64,000 bases of DNA from Flavobacteriales bacterium UBA6057 (GTDB lineage: Bacteria; Bacteroidota; Bacteroidia; Flavobacteriales_G; Salibacteraceae): NCBI GenBank assembly GCA_002428995.1, contig DIYJ01000018.1:428873-492872 (forward strand). The letters are read 5' to 3'. Below, in pieces: positions 33,717-43,636 of this stretch. A program made the translations under genes and the position numbers. Numbering within the stretch: position 1 is the stretch's first letter; the number at the start of each line of letters is the position of its first letter. The notes under the pieces were generated by a model. That model was not told the origin of the DNA, did not search any database, and worked only from the letters and a program-made list of their open reading frames with translations.

Positions 33717-33837
33717 TTTCCAGAGGTGCATTTCGTCAGATCTGAAAACTCCTGAAATCTGAGGAGGAAACTCCTGAATTTGGGTTAGAGTCATGCTACT
33801 GTGTAGGAATACTTTGGACGCGAAAACATTGAGTCCT

Positions 33838-36800
33838 ATGAAGTTTTCGAGAAAGCTCAAATTAATGGTGCTCCTATGGACTTGCACTATTATTTCTTTA
33901 GGTTCTGTCAGAAGCCAGAATTCAAAAAATCTTGTGGTCCAATCTGGGCATAAGGGAAAGGTGCTTGTTGCGGCTTTCAGTCCGAATGGGGAGTACTACG
34001 CCACCGGAGGGGAAGATCACACCATTCTGATTTGGGAGTGGCGTACCAGAAGAATCATAAGAAAGCTTCGAAAGCATACCGGCACCATCACACTGCTTGA
34101 GTATAGTTCAGATGGAAGCTATTTGTTCAGCGGGGGATCGGACCTCAAGTTGTTGCAGTGGGATGCAAAGACCGGGGAATTGATAAAAAGCTTTGACAAA
34201 GTCATTTCAAAACCGGGAGGCTTCAAGTTTGGTTCAGCAAAGGACTCCATGAGGATTGGTCATTATCGATCGCCTGTACAGATTTCGCTGTGTCAGCCCG
34301 ACATTCTCATTTCGAAGAGTAGATCTGAGGTGATTTTTTGGTCATTGGAGACCGGAGATTTTGTTAAGAAATACTCTCTTAGAGGTTATGAAGAGAAGGT
34401 GTTCATAGCAAATGAGAAGATATATGCATTTACATACAATGGAATGCTCGGTGAGGCTTCAGTGGATACGATCAAATTTGCTGGAGTGCCTGGTGACTTC
34501 TTTGCATCCTACTATGGCAGCATCATCGAAGGAATTGACCTTCAACTGAAACCAAAGAACGATGTATATGCCTTTGATGTGATTTCTTCGATAGAGGCCT
34601 CGGCAGATCGGGATTTAATCGCGGTTGCGCCATGGTATTTTGGAAAGAAGAGAGGGGCAATCGCTGAAACCGTTTGGATCGATTCAGACAGCATGATTGT
34701 TATTCCGGTCATAGCAAATAGCTACAACAGATATGACCCTGCATTAACTGCATTTGGTGAGTATAAGATTATAGAGGAAAAAGATCCTTTCACGCTTGAG
34801 AAGCAGATGTGGTTGTACGATGAGAATTGCAATCGTGTATCTCGGGTGTTATTTGCCGGGCAAACAGGAAATTCGGGAAAAGCGAGCACACGTTACACAA
34901 CTGAATACAAAAGGGAACATACAGCAATTCCAAAGTTTGAGCTTGGTTCAAGCGGGGCTGTCTTTTTTAACCGGGAGTCAAACTGTGAGAATTCCATTCA
35001 GCGAGGCGACATCATATTGTTGAATAAAAAAACAGGAAAGTTTACGAACAAACTTCAAGGTCATCAGGGAACAGTTTCTTGCTTGAAAATGCACCCATCA
35101 CGCGATTTGCTTTACTCCTTTGGCAGGGACTTTCGGCTCAAATGTTGGAATGTTGAAAGAGGGATCGAGCTTCACAGCCGTTCTTTCCCTGGCATAAGGA
35201 TATTGGATATTCAAATTCACCCTCTGCGGGATGTTTTGTTACTCGTGGGATATGATCTTGCCTCTGGTGAAGCAGTGATAAAAATGGTCGAGTCCCATAC
35301 CCTGCAACCACTCCGTCAGATAGGTTCTCTTTCAAAAAGGGCAAGTCAGGCCTTCTTCGGTCATAACAACAATGAGCTCATTATCTATTCAGGAAATGGC
35401 AGTATTCATAGCATCGATTTGAGGACCGGCAACAACATCTCCAAAAACCATTTACCGCTTTGGGCATATGCCAATGTATCGGTCACGCCACGGCATTTGG
35501 CATACACAGATTGTCAAGACTCTCTTCACATTCGAAGAACAGCGGATTTATCTCCGATCCAATCCATTGCGAAACCGGCAGAAGTCAATGAGGACTGGTC
35601 AATTAAACAACTCTGGCTGAGTGATTCTGGACGTTATATACTCATGAAAGTTGAACCGAATAACCAGTTCAACTATACCAGCCACGTCAGCGAAACCGTG
35701 CTGTATGACTCCGAGAAGAAAATGGTGGTAAAAGAGTTTTCCGGGAGTGGAAGCTCAGGTTCTTACGGAATACTGACTGCTGCTATGTCTGAATCCAATA
35801 GATCCATGATTGCGTACGGAGGATATGCCCATTGGGCGTCCAATCAATCTTTCGGCACCCTGTCTAGTCATGACCTACTCAGTGATAGCATTCGGACATT
35901 TACTCAGAAAGGTGAGTGGCTTCCGCAAGGAGGTACTAAATCGCTGGTTATGGCTGTCTGTTACAGCCCGGATGCCAAATGGCTGGTGAGCGGTGGGTCA
36001 GACGGAGGCATCTTTTTGTGGTCGGTTGATGGAAAGGAAGATCATAAAAAACTGACCTCACATTCTTCGAGGGTGAGTTGCGTAACATTCAGCCCTGATG
36101 GTCAAGTCATCGCAACAGCTTCCTCCGATCAGAGAATCCTGTTACACGCTCTTGATGGTGGTTTGATTCATACGTTGGAAGGGCATGGAAGTCCCATCAA
36201 CTCTTTGCATTTTGATGCAAGCGGGAAGCAACTGGTGAGTGTTGCAGAAGATGGAGATATCAAAATCTGGGACGTTGCCCTGGGAAAAGAAATCGTCACC
36301 ATATTGATGAGCGAGTCGGGTGATGGCAACATCATGTTTACACCAGATTTTTACTATCGTGCAGATCGTGGGACTCAGAATCTGGTTGGGTTCAACGTGG
36401 ATAATCAGTTCTTTTCCTTTGAGCAATTTGATATCAGCCATCACCGACCTGATAAGGTGCTGTCACGGTTTGGGCGGTCTTCAGAGGGGCAGTTGCGACT
36501 TTTGAGATCAGCCTATAAAAAGCGACAGGAAATCTATGGTCAAAGGGCCCAGGGCCTTTCTTCCAACTTTTCTGCGCCTAGGCTTAGCACAAATTTCAAC
36601 AAGTTACCCCTTGGCACAAACGACCTCGAAATTGAGCTGAATATTTCTGCCTACGATGAAAACTACGAGCTCAGGCGATTGAATATCTGGGTCAACAATG
36701 TACCTGTGTTCGGAGCCCGAGGAACGGTGTTAGATGGTAATCATGAGGTACGCAAGCGAATTCAAATACCACTATCCAATGGACGAAATCAAATCCAGTT

Positions 36801-37710
36801 GTCCGTCACGAACAGCCAGGGAGTCGAATCGTATCGTCAAATGACTGATGTTACGTGTAACACGCAGGTGAAGCCTCGACTATTCATCGTAGCCTTGGGG
36901 GCGAGCACTTTTGACAGTAGCGCTTTTGATCTTGACTTCCCGCTAAAAGATGCCCGGGACATCATTAGGGCATACACAGAGTATTCCTCCGCTTTTGACG
37001 AGGTCATTGTGGACTCACTCTTTAATCAGGAATTCAACTCTGCTAATATTGAGCGGACAAAATCGAGGCTGTTGAACAGTAAAGTTAATGATCAAGTCAT
37101 CATATTCTTCTCTGGTCATGGCCTTCTGGATGATTCACTCAATTATTTTTTTGCCACTTCTACAACAGATTTTGACTACCCAGAAAACACTGCAATTCCT
37201 TATGCACTGGTTGAAGAACTCTTAGACAGCATTCCTGCGAGAAACAAGGTCATGTTCATAGACGCGTGTCATTCTGGAGAAGTGGATGCCGAAACGTATG
37301 CATTCTACAAATCCAGGTTCATAAGTGATTTGACCGAACAGGACCTTCATTTCAAGGGGTTTCTGAGAAAAGGCAAAGAGCAGATTGTTAGGGAACTAGG
37401 ACTTAGAACTTCTTTTGAACTGATGAAGTATTTGTTTGCCGATCTCCGAATGATGACAGGAGCGACCGTGATCTCCAGTTCTAGTGGCGCCCAATCATCA
37501 TATGAAGGGAATGGAGTGAAAAATGGGACATTCACATATTGCCTACTCAAAGGACTTCGTAAAGGAGGTGCCGATTTGAATGGCGACAATCAGATCACAA
37601 TTTCCGAGTTGCAACAATTCGTTGCTACGGAAGTCCCAAAACTCACACACGGCATTCAACAACCAACCTATCGAGTAGAGAACATTGCCAATGATTTCAT
37701 TGTGTGGTGA
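33838..37710 (+). CDS. Exported WD40-caspase giant protein, copy 1
   Basis: The ATG at 33838 gives a good signal peptide (MKFSRKLKLMVLLWTCTIIS, cleavage near SVRSQ); an ATG at 33793 adds 15 residues before it. The 1290-residue protein starts with WD40 repeats (AAFSPNGEYYATGGEDHTI, then IWEW) and has further blades near 400-450 and 690-830 (FSPDGQVIATASSDQRI). A linker with an immunoglobulin-like strand pattern (LRRLNIWVNNVPVFG) leads to a C-terminal caspase: His1094 in FFSGHGLLDDSLNY, Cys1144 in DACHSGE, and an EF-hand-like loop DLNGDNQITISEL near 1246. Export means the peptidase would act in the periplasm or outside. A line counted at 34381 gives 32% G+C, lower than the next copy. Confidence 0.9.
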   Translation: MKFSRKLKLMVLLWTCTIISLGSVRSQNSKNLVVQSGHKGKVLVAAFSPNGEYYATGGEDHTILIWEWRTRRIIRKLRKHTGTITLLEYSSDGSYLFSGGSDLKLLQWDAKTGELIKSFDKVISKPGGFKFGSAKDSMRIGHYRSPVQISLCQPDILISKSRSEVIFWSLETGDFVKKYSLRGYEEKVFIANEKIYAFTYNGMLGEASVDTIKFAGVPGDFFASYYGSIIEGIDLQLKPKNDVYAFDVISSIEASADRDLIAVAPWYFGKKRGAIAETVWIDSDSMIVIPVIANSYNRYDPALTAFGEYKIIEEKDPFTLEKQMWLYDENCNRVSRVLFAGQTGNSGKASTRYTTEYKREHTAIPKFELGSSGAVFFNRESNCENSIQRGDIILLNKKTGKFTNKLQGHQGTVSCLKMHPSRDLLYSFGRDFRLKCWNVERGIELHSRSFPGIRILDIQIHPLRDVLLLVGYDLASGEAVIKMVESHTLQPLRQIGSLSKRASQAFFGHNNNELIIYSGNGSIHSIDLRTGNNISKNHLPLWAYANVSVTPRHLAYTDCQDSLHIRRTADLSPIQSIAKPAEVNEDWSIKQLWLSDSGRYILMKVEPNNQFNYTSHVSETVLYDSEKKMVVKEFSGSGSSGSYGILTAAMSESNRSMIAYGGYAHWASNQSFGTLSSHDLLSDSIRTFTQKGEWLPQGGTKSLVMAVCYSPDAKWLVSGGSDGGIFLWSVDGKEDHKKLTSHSSRVSCVTFSPDGQVIATASSDQRILLHALDGGLIHTLEGHGSPINSLHFDASGKQLVSVAEDGDIKIWDVALGKEIVTILMSESGDGNIMFTPDFYYRADRGTQNLVGFNVDNQFFSFEQFDISHHRPDKVLSRFGRSSEGQLRLLRSAYKKRQEIYGQRAQGLSSNFSAPRLSTNFNKLPLGTNDLEIELNISAYDENYELRRLNIWVNNVPVFGARGTVLDGNHEVRKRIQIPLSNGRNQIQLSVTNSQGVESYRQMTDVTCNTQVKPRLFIVALGASTFDSSAFDLDFPLKDARDIIRAYTEYSSAFDEVIVDSLFNQEFNSANIERTKSRLLNSKVNDQVIIFFSGHGLLDDSLNYFFATSTTDFDYPENTAIPYALVEELLDSIPARNKVMFIDACHSGEVDAETYAFYKSRFISDLTEQDLHFKGFLRKGKEQIVRELGLRTSFELMKYLFADLRMMTGATVISSSSGAQSSYEGNGVKNGTFTYCLLKGLRKGGADLNGDNQITISELQQFVATEVPKLTHGIQQPTYRVENIANDFIVW

Positions 37711-37829
37711 TTGGGAAGGCCATATTTCTGGGTAATCACAATCTCCTTAGAATCGGGGAGTAAACCCCTCATTCCTAGTTAACATCACGGATTTGAGCAG
37801 GGGTAGTTTGGTCGCAAACCAATGACAGC

Positions 37830-40800
37830 ATGCGACTCACATTTCCCAACACCCGATTCACGCTCATATTAGCGTTTCTTCTCTGCTTTCAGATGAACAC
37901 TCGTGCCCAGAACATCTCTGATGCGGCCGCTCTGGTCTTGCAGGACGGACACCGCTATGAGATTCAGGACATGATGCCCAGTACGAGCAGCGACTACTTG
38001 ATCAGCAAGTCTGAAGGAGAGCTCATCCTATGGGATTTGAAGGAAGGAAAAAAGGCCAAAACGTTCGGATACCAGGGAAAAGTCTATGGTCAGGCGCCCC
38101 CTGAACCAGTCCCCTTTTGGAAAATGCTCCTAAGGCCTATGCGCTTTCTCACATCTCCACGCGGTGGAAATGAAAAGGAACGACTTCAGTATTCCCGCCT
38201 CATACATTTGGATGATCAACAGGGAGTGATGTTTACGTATAGCCAGGATGCGGTTTACAAGCAACAATTTGACATGAACCGCGGTCCGAAACCAGATGTC
38301 CGTTTTCAGATTTGGCGCCCTAGCATTTGGGGAATTGGTCTTCGAGAAATACAAGACATCGCTGTTGCCGAAGTCTTTACGGATACTGTAGCAGACGTTT
38401 CGCTCTTAGTAGCAGCCACACCCAATGGCAAGATCAAGGTATGGGATCACGAACGCAAGAGATGGAAGTCAACCCTGAGAACCAGAAAGCTGAAAGGCGT
38501 GATAGGACTGTTGGAGCAGTTGGCTGACATCCGTACCAAAAAGTGGCGCGAACTGGAATTCTTCCATGTGTTCAGTCCAAAAACGTTGAAGATCAGTAGT
38601 GATGGAACGAGGTTGATTGCCGCGGGAGATCAAACAGTCAAGGGGTGGGACATTCAAAAAAGGCGTGCACGATTGATCTTCTCCGATGAACAAGCGCTGG
38701 ATGTGCGTTCCATTGATCTTTCAAACGACTCCAAAGAACTGGTCGTTTACAGTGCGGCCAGGGTCAGCGAGCCAAAATACGAACCGATCTTTAAAACTGA
38801 AGTATGGCTGCACCAGTTGGAAACCGAAGAAAAAAACCTGATCCACGAGTATTATGGTATCCAATCGCCCTACGAACGAAAGGCCTTTGAACATGCTCAA
38901 GTGAGTTACAGCCCGGATACCACATTTCTCGCCTTTACTTCTCCGAAGGGAATCGTGATTTACAACCGTGTGACCAAACAGAAACACGTGATTGAGGAAA
39001 GCCACTTCAGGTTGAGGAACCATCTCTTCCTACCGAATCTGTTTGCCTTTGATAAAACCGGGAAGTCCATTTTTTGGGATGCTCCCGAGACCCACCGCGA
39101 CATATATGTATCCGATTGCTATTCCGGCACCACGTTCAATCGAATGGGCGGTTGGTCCACCCGCATCGAAGACCTGACGGTGACACCAAAAAATGAATTA
39201 ATACTCGGAGAAAAGCGACTACGCACCCTGAACCTCAACAGCATTACGGGAGGGCATCGGTATTCCAACCTGTTGCAGCAAGCCCGGGATTCCGGGGACA
39301 TCTTTCTCAAAACAAAGTTTCATCCGGCAGGTGGTGTAATGGCTTTGGCTACGCTGAAGCTTAATGATACCGTAGCTACAGATAAGCGAATGCTCGACTT
39401 CTATGGCTATGAATTCCGCATTGGCAGGGTGAACAACGTGATCAAGGATGTCATCCTGCCAACCCACCGTTACTACCAGAAACTCTACAAGCCCAGAAAG
39501 GAATACGTGAAAGCTGAATGGGGTTTGCACGCCCTGTTGCCGGAAAGCAATGTCATTGTTCCCCTCGGAACATTGGAAGGACTTGAACTGAGCATCGCCA
39601 TTGATACCGCAAACAATAGAATGGCCGCGGCCACTTGTGGTCAGGAGCATAAACGCAATACAAAGCAGCGCCTGTTGGTCTACAACATGGAGTCCGGAGA
39701 TACGGTCATGAGCTTTCGACAGGGGGATTATTACCGAATGGCTTTTTCACCGGATGGATCGCAACTAGCGTTTTCCTCTTCTTACGGTGCCCGACTCATC
39801 CGTATCATGAATGTGGAAGACAGGTCCATGGTCAAGCGCCTGGGACGACAGCCCTTTTACATGGCCCGTTTGGTTGAGTTCCTTGTCGGCCTTGGAAAAG
39901 GGCAGAAAAGCAGGGAAACGCTGGTGTATTCCCCCAACGGTCGCTACCTCGCTGCAACCAATCGTAAAAACACCAGCATTCGCATCTACGATGTCCAGGA
40001 TAACTATCGAAGCGTGAGCCTGAAACCCAGTAGGGAAGGGCTCATGGCGAAACTGATGAATATGATGAGTTCAAGCTCCAGTGACCAGATCAACTCGCTC
40101 GCTTTCAGTCCCGATGGGGCGCGCATCCTGGGTGCTACAGAAAGTGGGAAGATGAAAGTTTGGGAAACAAAAAGCGGGAAGCCCCTTCGGACGATCTACG
40201 CTGGATTCAATGGCATTCAAAAAGCGGTGTTCAGTGCAGATGGGAAGAACATCTTGGCTTTGGAAGGAGGCATTAACCTCATGGTTTTTGGTGAGGAGGA
40301 TGTGCGTCCGGTGTCCAACATGGTCAATGCTGCCAATATGGAGGATTACCTGATCTGGAACCGAAATGACTTCTACGCATCCACAGAAAACGGCCATCGC
40401 GCCATTGGATTTTCTGACAACGATCGCGTTTATTCATTCGAGAATTTCGACCTGAGTCAGCATCGCCCTGATGCCATTCTCAGCAGCATCGACACGAGTC
40501 AACACCAATTCATCGAGATCTACCTAAAGGCTCGTCTGAAGCGACTGGAAAAGATGGGACTTTCCCCTGAAATGCTCCAAAGCTCATTTGTGCTACCTGG
40601 CCTTGAGCTGATCACTGAGAACCTCCCGTTGAGCACGGACCAGGATACGCTTCACCTGAGCTATGCGGCAGATGGACACGGCCATTCCATTCGCAGCGTT
40701 CAGCTGTGGGTGAACGATGTTCCACTCTATGGTCTGCGCGGCCACAAGCTATCGGAGCCTTCAGAAACACCCGAAATAGACATCGAAGTGCCGCTCTCAG

Positions 40801-41795
40801 CAGGATCCAACAAGATCCAGTGCAGCGTGCGCGACACAAACGGAGTGGAATCGCTCAAGCGCACCTTTTTCATGTACCGAGATCGAGAGGTGAAGCCTGT
40901 CTTGCATATCGTGGCTTTAGGCGCTTCCGAGTTTGCCAATCCGAAGCACAACCTAGACTATTCGCAAAAAGATGCGAGTGATGTAATTGATGCGCTACAG
41001 CAAACTGTAGATAGCCAGTACGCAAGCATCGAAATCCATGAGCTGTTCAACCAAGATTTCACTCTAGAGGCGCTAAAGGTTCTGAAACCTGAATTGCAAA
41101 ACACCAACGTAGATGATCAGGTCATTGTCTTCATTTCCAGCCATGGTCTTCTGGATGATTCGCTGAATTACTACATCGCCACCGCGGGTACGGACTTTGA
41201 AAACGTAGAGAACACAGGCATTCCTTATGAGGCCATCGAACACCTTCTGGACAGCATCCCCGCGCGAAATAAGCTGCTGTTGATCGATGCATGTCATTCC
41301 GGGGAAATGGATGAAGAGACGGTGGAGTACTATAAGAACAAGAAGACGAGCCGAATTGAAGCGAAAGACATGGTGTTCAAGTCTTATCCTATTACGGCCA
41401 AAGCAGATTCTGCGGACTCAGCGCAGATTGTAAAGGTTGGACTGAACACTTCGTTTGAATGGATGAAGCAACTCTTCAATGATGTGCGCTATAGCACGGG
41501 ATCATTGGTGATCAGCAGTTCCAGCGGAGTCCAGCTTTCAATCGAAGGTGAGAAGTACCAAAACGGAGTGTTCACGTACTGCGTGCTCGAAGGCCTGCGC
41601 GAGGCGAAAGCGGATGAGAACAGAGATGGTCAGGTGAGTGTCTTGGAGCTACAGGCTTATGTGAATAGTCGTGTGCCGGAATTGACTGAAGGTATACAAC
41701 AACCTACGTTTCGGGTGGAGCCGTTGGGGAATGATTTTGTGTTGCCTGGCTGTGATATGAAGGACAAGGAAGAGGAGTTGGTACGAGGGTGGTGA
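37830..41795 (+). CDS. Exported WD40-caspase giant protein, copy 2
   Basis: This 1321-residue protein has the plan of its upstream neighbour: signal peptide (FTLILAFLLCFQMNTRA, cleavage before Q), diverged WD40 blades (IKVWDHERKRW, LAFSPDGARILGATESGKM), the linker VQLWVNDVPLYGLRG, and a caspase with His1105 and Cys1155 (LLIDACHSGEMD). The His motif is SSHGLLDDSLNY, with Ser in place of the usual Gly before the His. An EF-hand-like loop, DENRDGQVSVLEL, precedes GIQQPTFRV. The stretch from about 930 to the end aligns closely with copy 1, whereas the propeller parts differ. It is the last gene of the plus-strand set. Confidence 0.9.
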   Translation: MRLTFPNTRFTLILAFLLCFQMNTRAQNISDAAALVLQDGHRYEIQDMMPSTSSDYLISKSEGELILWDLKEGKKAKTFGYQGKVYGQAPPEPVPFWKMLLRPMRFLTSPRGGNEKERLQYSRLIHLDDQQGVMFTYSQDAVYKQQFDMNRGPKPDVRFQIWRPSIWGIGLREIQDIAVAEVFTDTVADVSLLVAATPNGKIKVWDHERKRWKSTLRTRKLKGVIGLLEQLADIRTKKWRELEFFHVFSPKTLKISSDGTRLIAAGDQTVKGWDIQKRRARLIFSDEQALDVRSIDLSNDSKELVVYSAARVSEPKYEPIFKTEVWLHQLETEEKNLIHEYYGIQSPYERKAFEHAQVSYSPDTTFLAFTSPKGIVIYNRVTKQKHVIEESHFRLRNHLFLPNLFAFDKTGKSIFWDAPETHRDIYVSDCYSGTTFNRMGGWSTRIEDLTVTPKNELILGEKRLRTLNLNSITGGHRYSNLLQQARDSGDIFLKTKFHPAGGVMALATLKLNDTVATDKRMLDFYGYEFRIGRVNNVIKDVILPTHRYYQKLYKPRKEYVKAEWGLHALLPESNVIVPLGTLEGLELSIAIDTANNRMAAATCGQEHKRNTKQRLLVYNMESGDTVMSFRQGDYYRMAFSPDGSQLAFSSSYGARLIRIMNVEDRSMVKRLGRQPFYMARLVEFLVGLGKGQKSRETLVYSPNGRYLAATNRKNTSIRIYDVQDNYRSVSLKPSREGLMAKLMNMMSSSSSDQINSLAFSPDGARILGATESGKMKVWETKSGKPLRTIYAGFNGIQKAVFSADGKNILALEGGINLMVFGEEDVRPVSNMVNAANMEDYLIWNRNDFYASTENGHRAIGFSDNDRVYSFENFDLSQHRPDAILSSIDTSQHQFIEIYLKARLKRLEKMGLSPEMLQSSFVLPGLELITENLPLSTDQDTLHLSYAADGHGHSIRSVQLWVNDVPLYGLRGHKLSEPSETPEIDIEVPLSAGSNKIQCSVRDTNGVESLKRTFFMYRDREVKPVLHIVALGASEFANPKHNLDYSQKDASDVIDALQQTVDSQYASIEIHELFNQDFTLEALKVLKPELQNTNVDDQVIVFISSHGLLDDSLNYYIATAGTDFENVENTGIPYEAIEHLLDSIPARNKLLLIDACHSGEMDEETVEYYKNKKTSRIEAKDMVFKSYPITAKADSADSAQIVKVGLNTSFEWMKQLFNDVRYSTGSLVISSSSGVQLSIEGEKYQNGVFTYCVLEGLREAKADENRDGQVSVLELQAYVNSRVPELTEGIQQPTFRVEPLGNDFVLPGCDMKDKEEELVRGW

Positions 41796-41836
41796 AATTC
41801 TTTATAGAGAGAAACCATCCTCAGTTTGATAAGTCT

Positions 41837-42679
41837 CTAATTCTGATCTATGGAATCACTTTTTTCTTGATTTTCTTTAATTGTTATTGAGTCGATTTTC
41901 GCTAAAACCTTTTTGCTTACGTCAATAATATTATTCTGATCGATTTCGAAATTCAAGAGGTCTTTATCAAGTGAATCGATCCCCTCTGAAAGGGAATCAA
42001 TGGACTCCTTAGTCGAGTTTAATTGATCCTCTAGTTTAGAATCTCTTCTAAGCTCTATAAAATATGTCACTGCGAATATTATGAATCCACTTAAGCCGAC
42101 TGTGAAGACGAATTTCATGGTTTCTTGGATAAAGGATTCAGCCTTTGACTGAGTCCACTTCTTGTCAATTATTAACTGCTTAAAGTTTCGCAAATACCAA
42201 ACGATTAGCTTCTGTTTTATAGTTGGCCTACCGTCAAGACTTGTGTACTCCATGTAAGCCATAAAGTAATTCCACCTTTTTTTCAAAAAGGATTTGCTCT
42301 TAAGTCGTTTTGGGTCTGTCCATATGTCAACAGTGATGCTTTCCTCTATGGGTTTCCTATTATCTGTGTGGGCGGGGAATAATGAAACTATAATAAAGCC
42401 ATTATCATCACGCTCAAACACAAGGGTTGCACCGTATTCTTTTAAATGAACCCATTTTTGACCTTGTGTTATTGTTTCAAAGGGTCTGCTGCCCCAAAAA
42501 ACTTCCACAATCCTTTCATTGTTTCCTCCCATTCTGCTTCCTGGGCAGATACTCAACATGTATATTCTCTCAAACTCTTTAGCTCGTTCATTTTGGCTCC
42601 TGAAATCAGTGAAGATTTTGACTGATTCGTTGTAGAAGTCTTCAAAGTCTTTGCGTCTATTTTGTCTTGTACGCCCCAT
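41837..42679 (-). CDS. AT-rich gene for a single-pass membrane protein of unknown function
   Basis: From the ATG at 42679 (280 residues; a GTG at 42703 is also in frame) the product has a soluble N-terminal part of ~185 residues (FEDFYNESVKIFTDF, VEVFWGSRPFETI, LVFERDDNGFIIVSLFPA), one membrane helix near 195-215 (FVFTVGLSGFIIFAVTYFIEL), and an acidic coiled-coil tail with regularly spaced DSL/ID motifs. No known family recognised. One 60-base line counted here is 35% G+C, clearly below neighbours, which suggests recent acquisition together with the gene at 42789. Confidence 0.75.
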   Translation of the reverse strand: MGRTRQNRRKDFEDFYNESVKIFTDFRSQNERAKEFERIYMLSICPGSRMGGNNERIVEVFWGSRPFETITQGQKWVHLKEYGATLVFERDDNGFIIVSLFPAHTDNRKPIEESITVDIWTDPKRLKSKSFLKKRWNYFMAYMEYTSLDGRPTIKQKLIVWYLRNFKQLIIDKKWTQSKAESFIQETMKFVFTVGLSGFIIFAVTYFIELRRDSKLEDQLNSTKESIDSLSEGIDSLDKDLLNFEIDQNNIIDVSKKVLAKIDSITIKENQEKSDSIDQN

Positions 42680-42788
42680 ATTTGATTGAAGGTTGATTGG
42701 CACCTAAAGTCGAAAGGAAATTGAGGTTATTGCCATATGCATACAGATTGAAGGTGAGCGACACAGATCCAATAGCCTCTCCAATTTG

Positions 42789-43523
42789 TCACGAGCGATT
42801 AATCTTAGACATTTCCATCTTGTCAGGGTTTCTTTCAAGTTCAATGAAATTGATCTTTGATCTATCGTTGCGAGGGTAAATGCTCTTTATTTCGTTTGAC
42901 TGGCCCTTTCTCACAATGGTGAATCGTCTACCTCCAACCTGAAAATGACAAATCAAATTTTTCCCTGTTTCTGCCTTTTGCCAGTCATTGTCGTCAATTG
43001 CTTCCAGAGCCATGAACAATGTCATCATTGGATCGGCTATTACACCTGCACTGAAGGAAGAAGGTGCATACTTATTGAGAGTTGAATCTGGATTGATGAA
43101 GCTATTAATCGTTTCATTGTGTCGGATTATTATATGAACTAATGCTTCAGTTGAAACTGAATATTTTGATTGAGGCAATCCGTAGAACGATGGTTTTGTG
43201 ATATCTCCCTGAGAGGTAGAAATTTTAATCAGCTTGGTGACTAAATCGATGAATAGCTTGGTGTTGTGGTATTCAGCCTGAATGCAGAAGCGTTTATATG
43301 AGGGGAGGTACTTTCTTCCTACATCGCTAAACACGCTTGACTTTAGTCTCCTTTCCATCTCTTTGTAGCATTGCCATAGAATGAATGATTCTATTGCCCT
43401 TCCACTGTGTTTATATGCAATAGAGCATAGTTCGTTCAGTCTTTTTAGCTCTTCTACGGTAGTTACACCATTGCTAAGTCTCAGTAGTATTCTTTTTTTA
43501 GATTGACGCTCAGAATCTGTCAT
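42789..43523 (-). CDS. AT-rich hypothetical gene, partner of the membrane protein gene
   Basis: The 244-residue protein has no signal peptide or membrane segment. The first half is helical (ILLRLSNGVTTVEELKRL, AIESFILWQCYKEMERRL), and the C-terminal part has strands (LICHFQVGGRRFTIVRKG). I recognise no family. It lies 109 bases upstream of the membrane protein gene on the same strand, and one line counted is 32% G+C. The two may form a small acquired unit of the type often found in defence islands, but no motif proves it. Confidence 0.7.
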   Translation of the reverse strand: MTDSERQSKKRILLRLSNGVTTVEELKRLNELCSIAYKHSGRAIESFILWQCYKEMERRLKSSVFSDVGRKYLPSYKRFCIQAEYHNTKLFIDLVTKLIKISTSQGDITKPSFYGLPQSKYSVSTEALVHIIIRHNETINSFINPDSTLNKYAPSSFSAGVIADPMMTLFMALEAIDDNDWQKAETGKNLICHFQVGGRRFTIVRKGQSNEIKSIYPRNDRSKINFIELERNPDKMEMSKINRS

Positions 43524-43636
43524 GCTCGGTGGTTAGTTTTTCAAAACTAACTTAACAATAGGTGTTTGCCCTCGCATGTTCTTGTAATGCGTGCAGATAG
43601 TAGAGTATCGACACCTATTATAGGCGGGGCAGCCAA

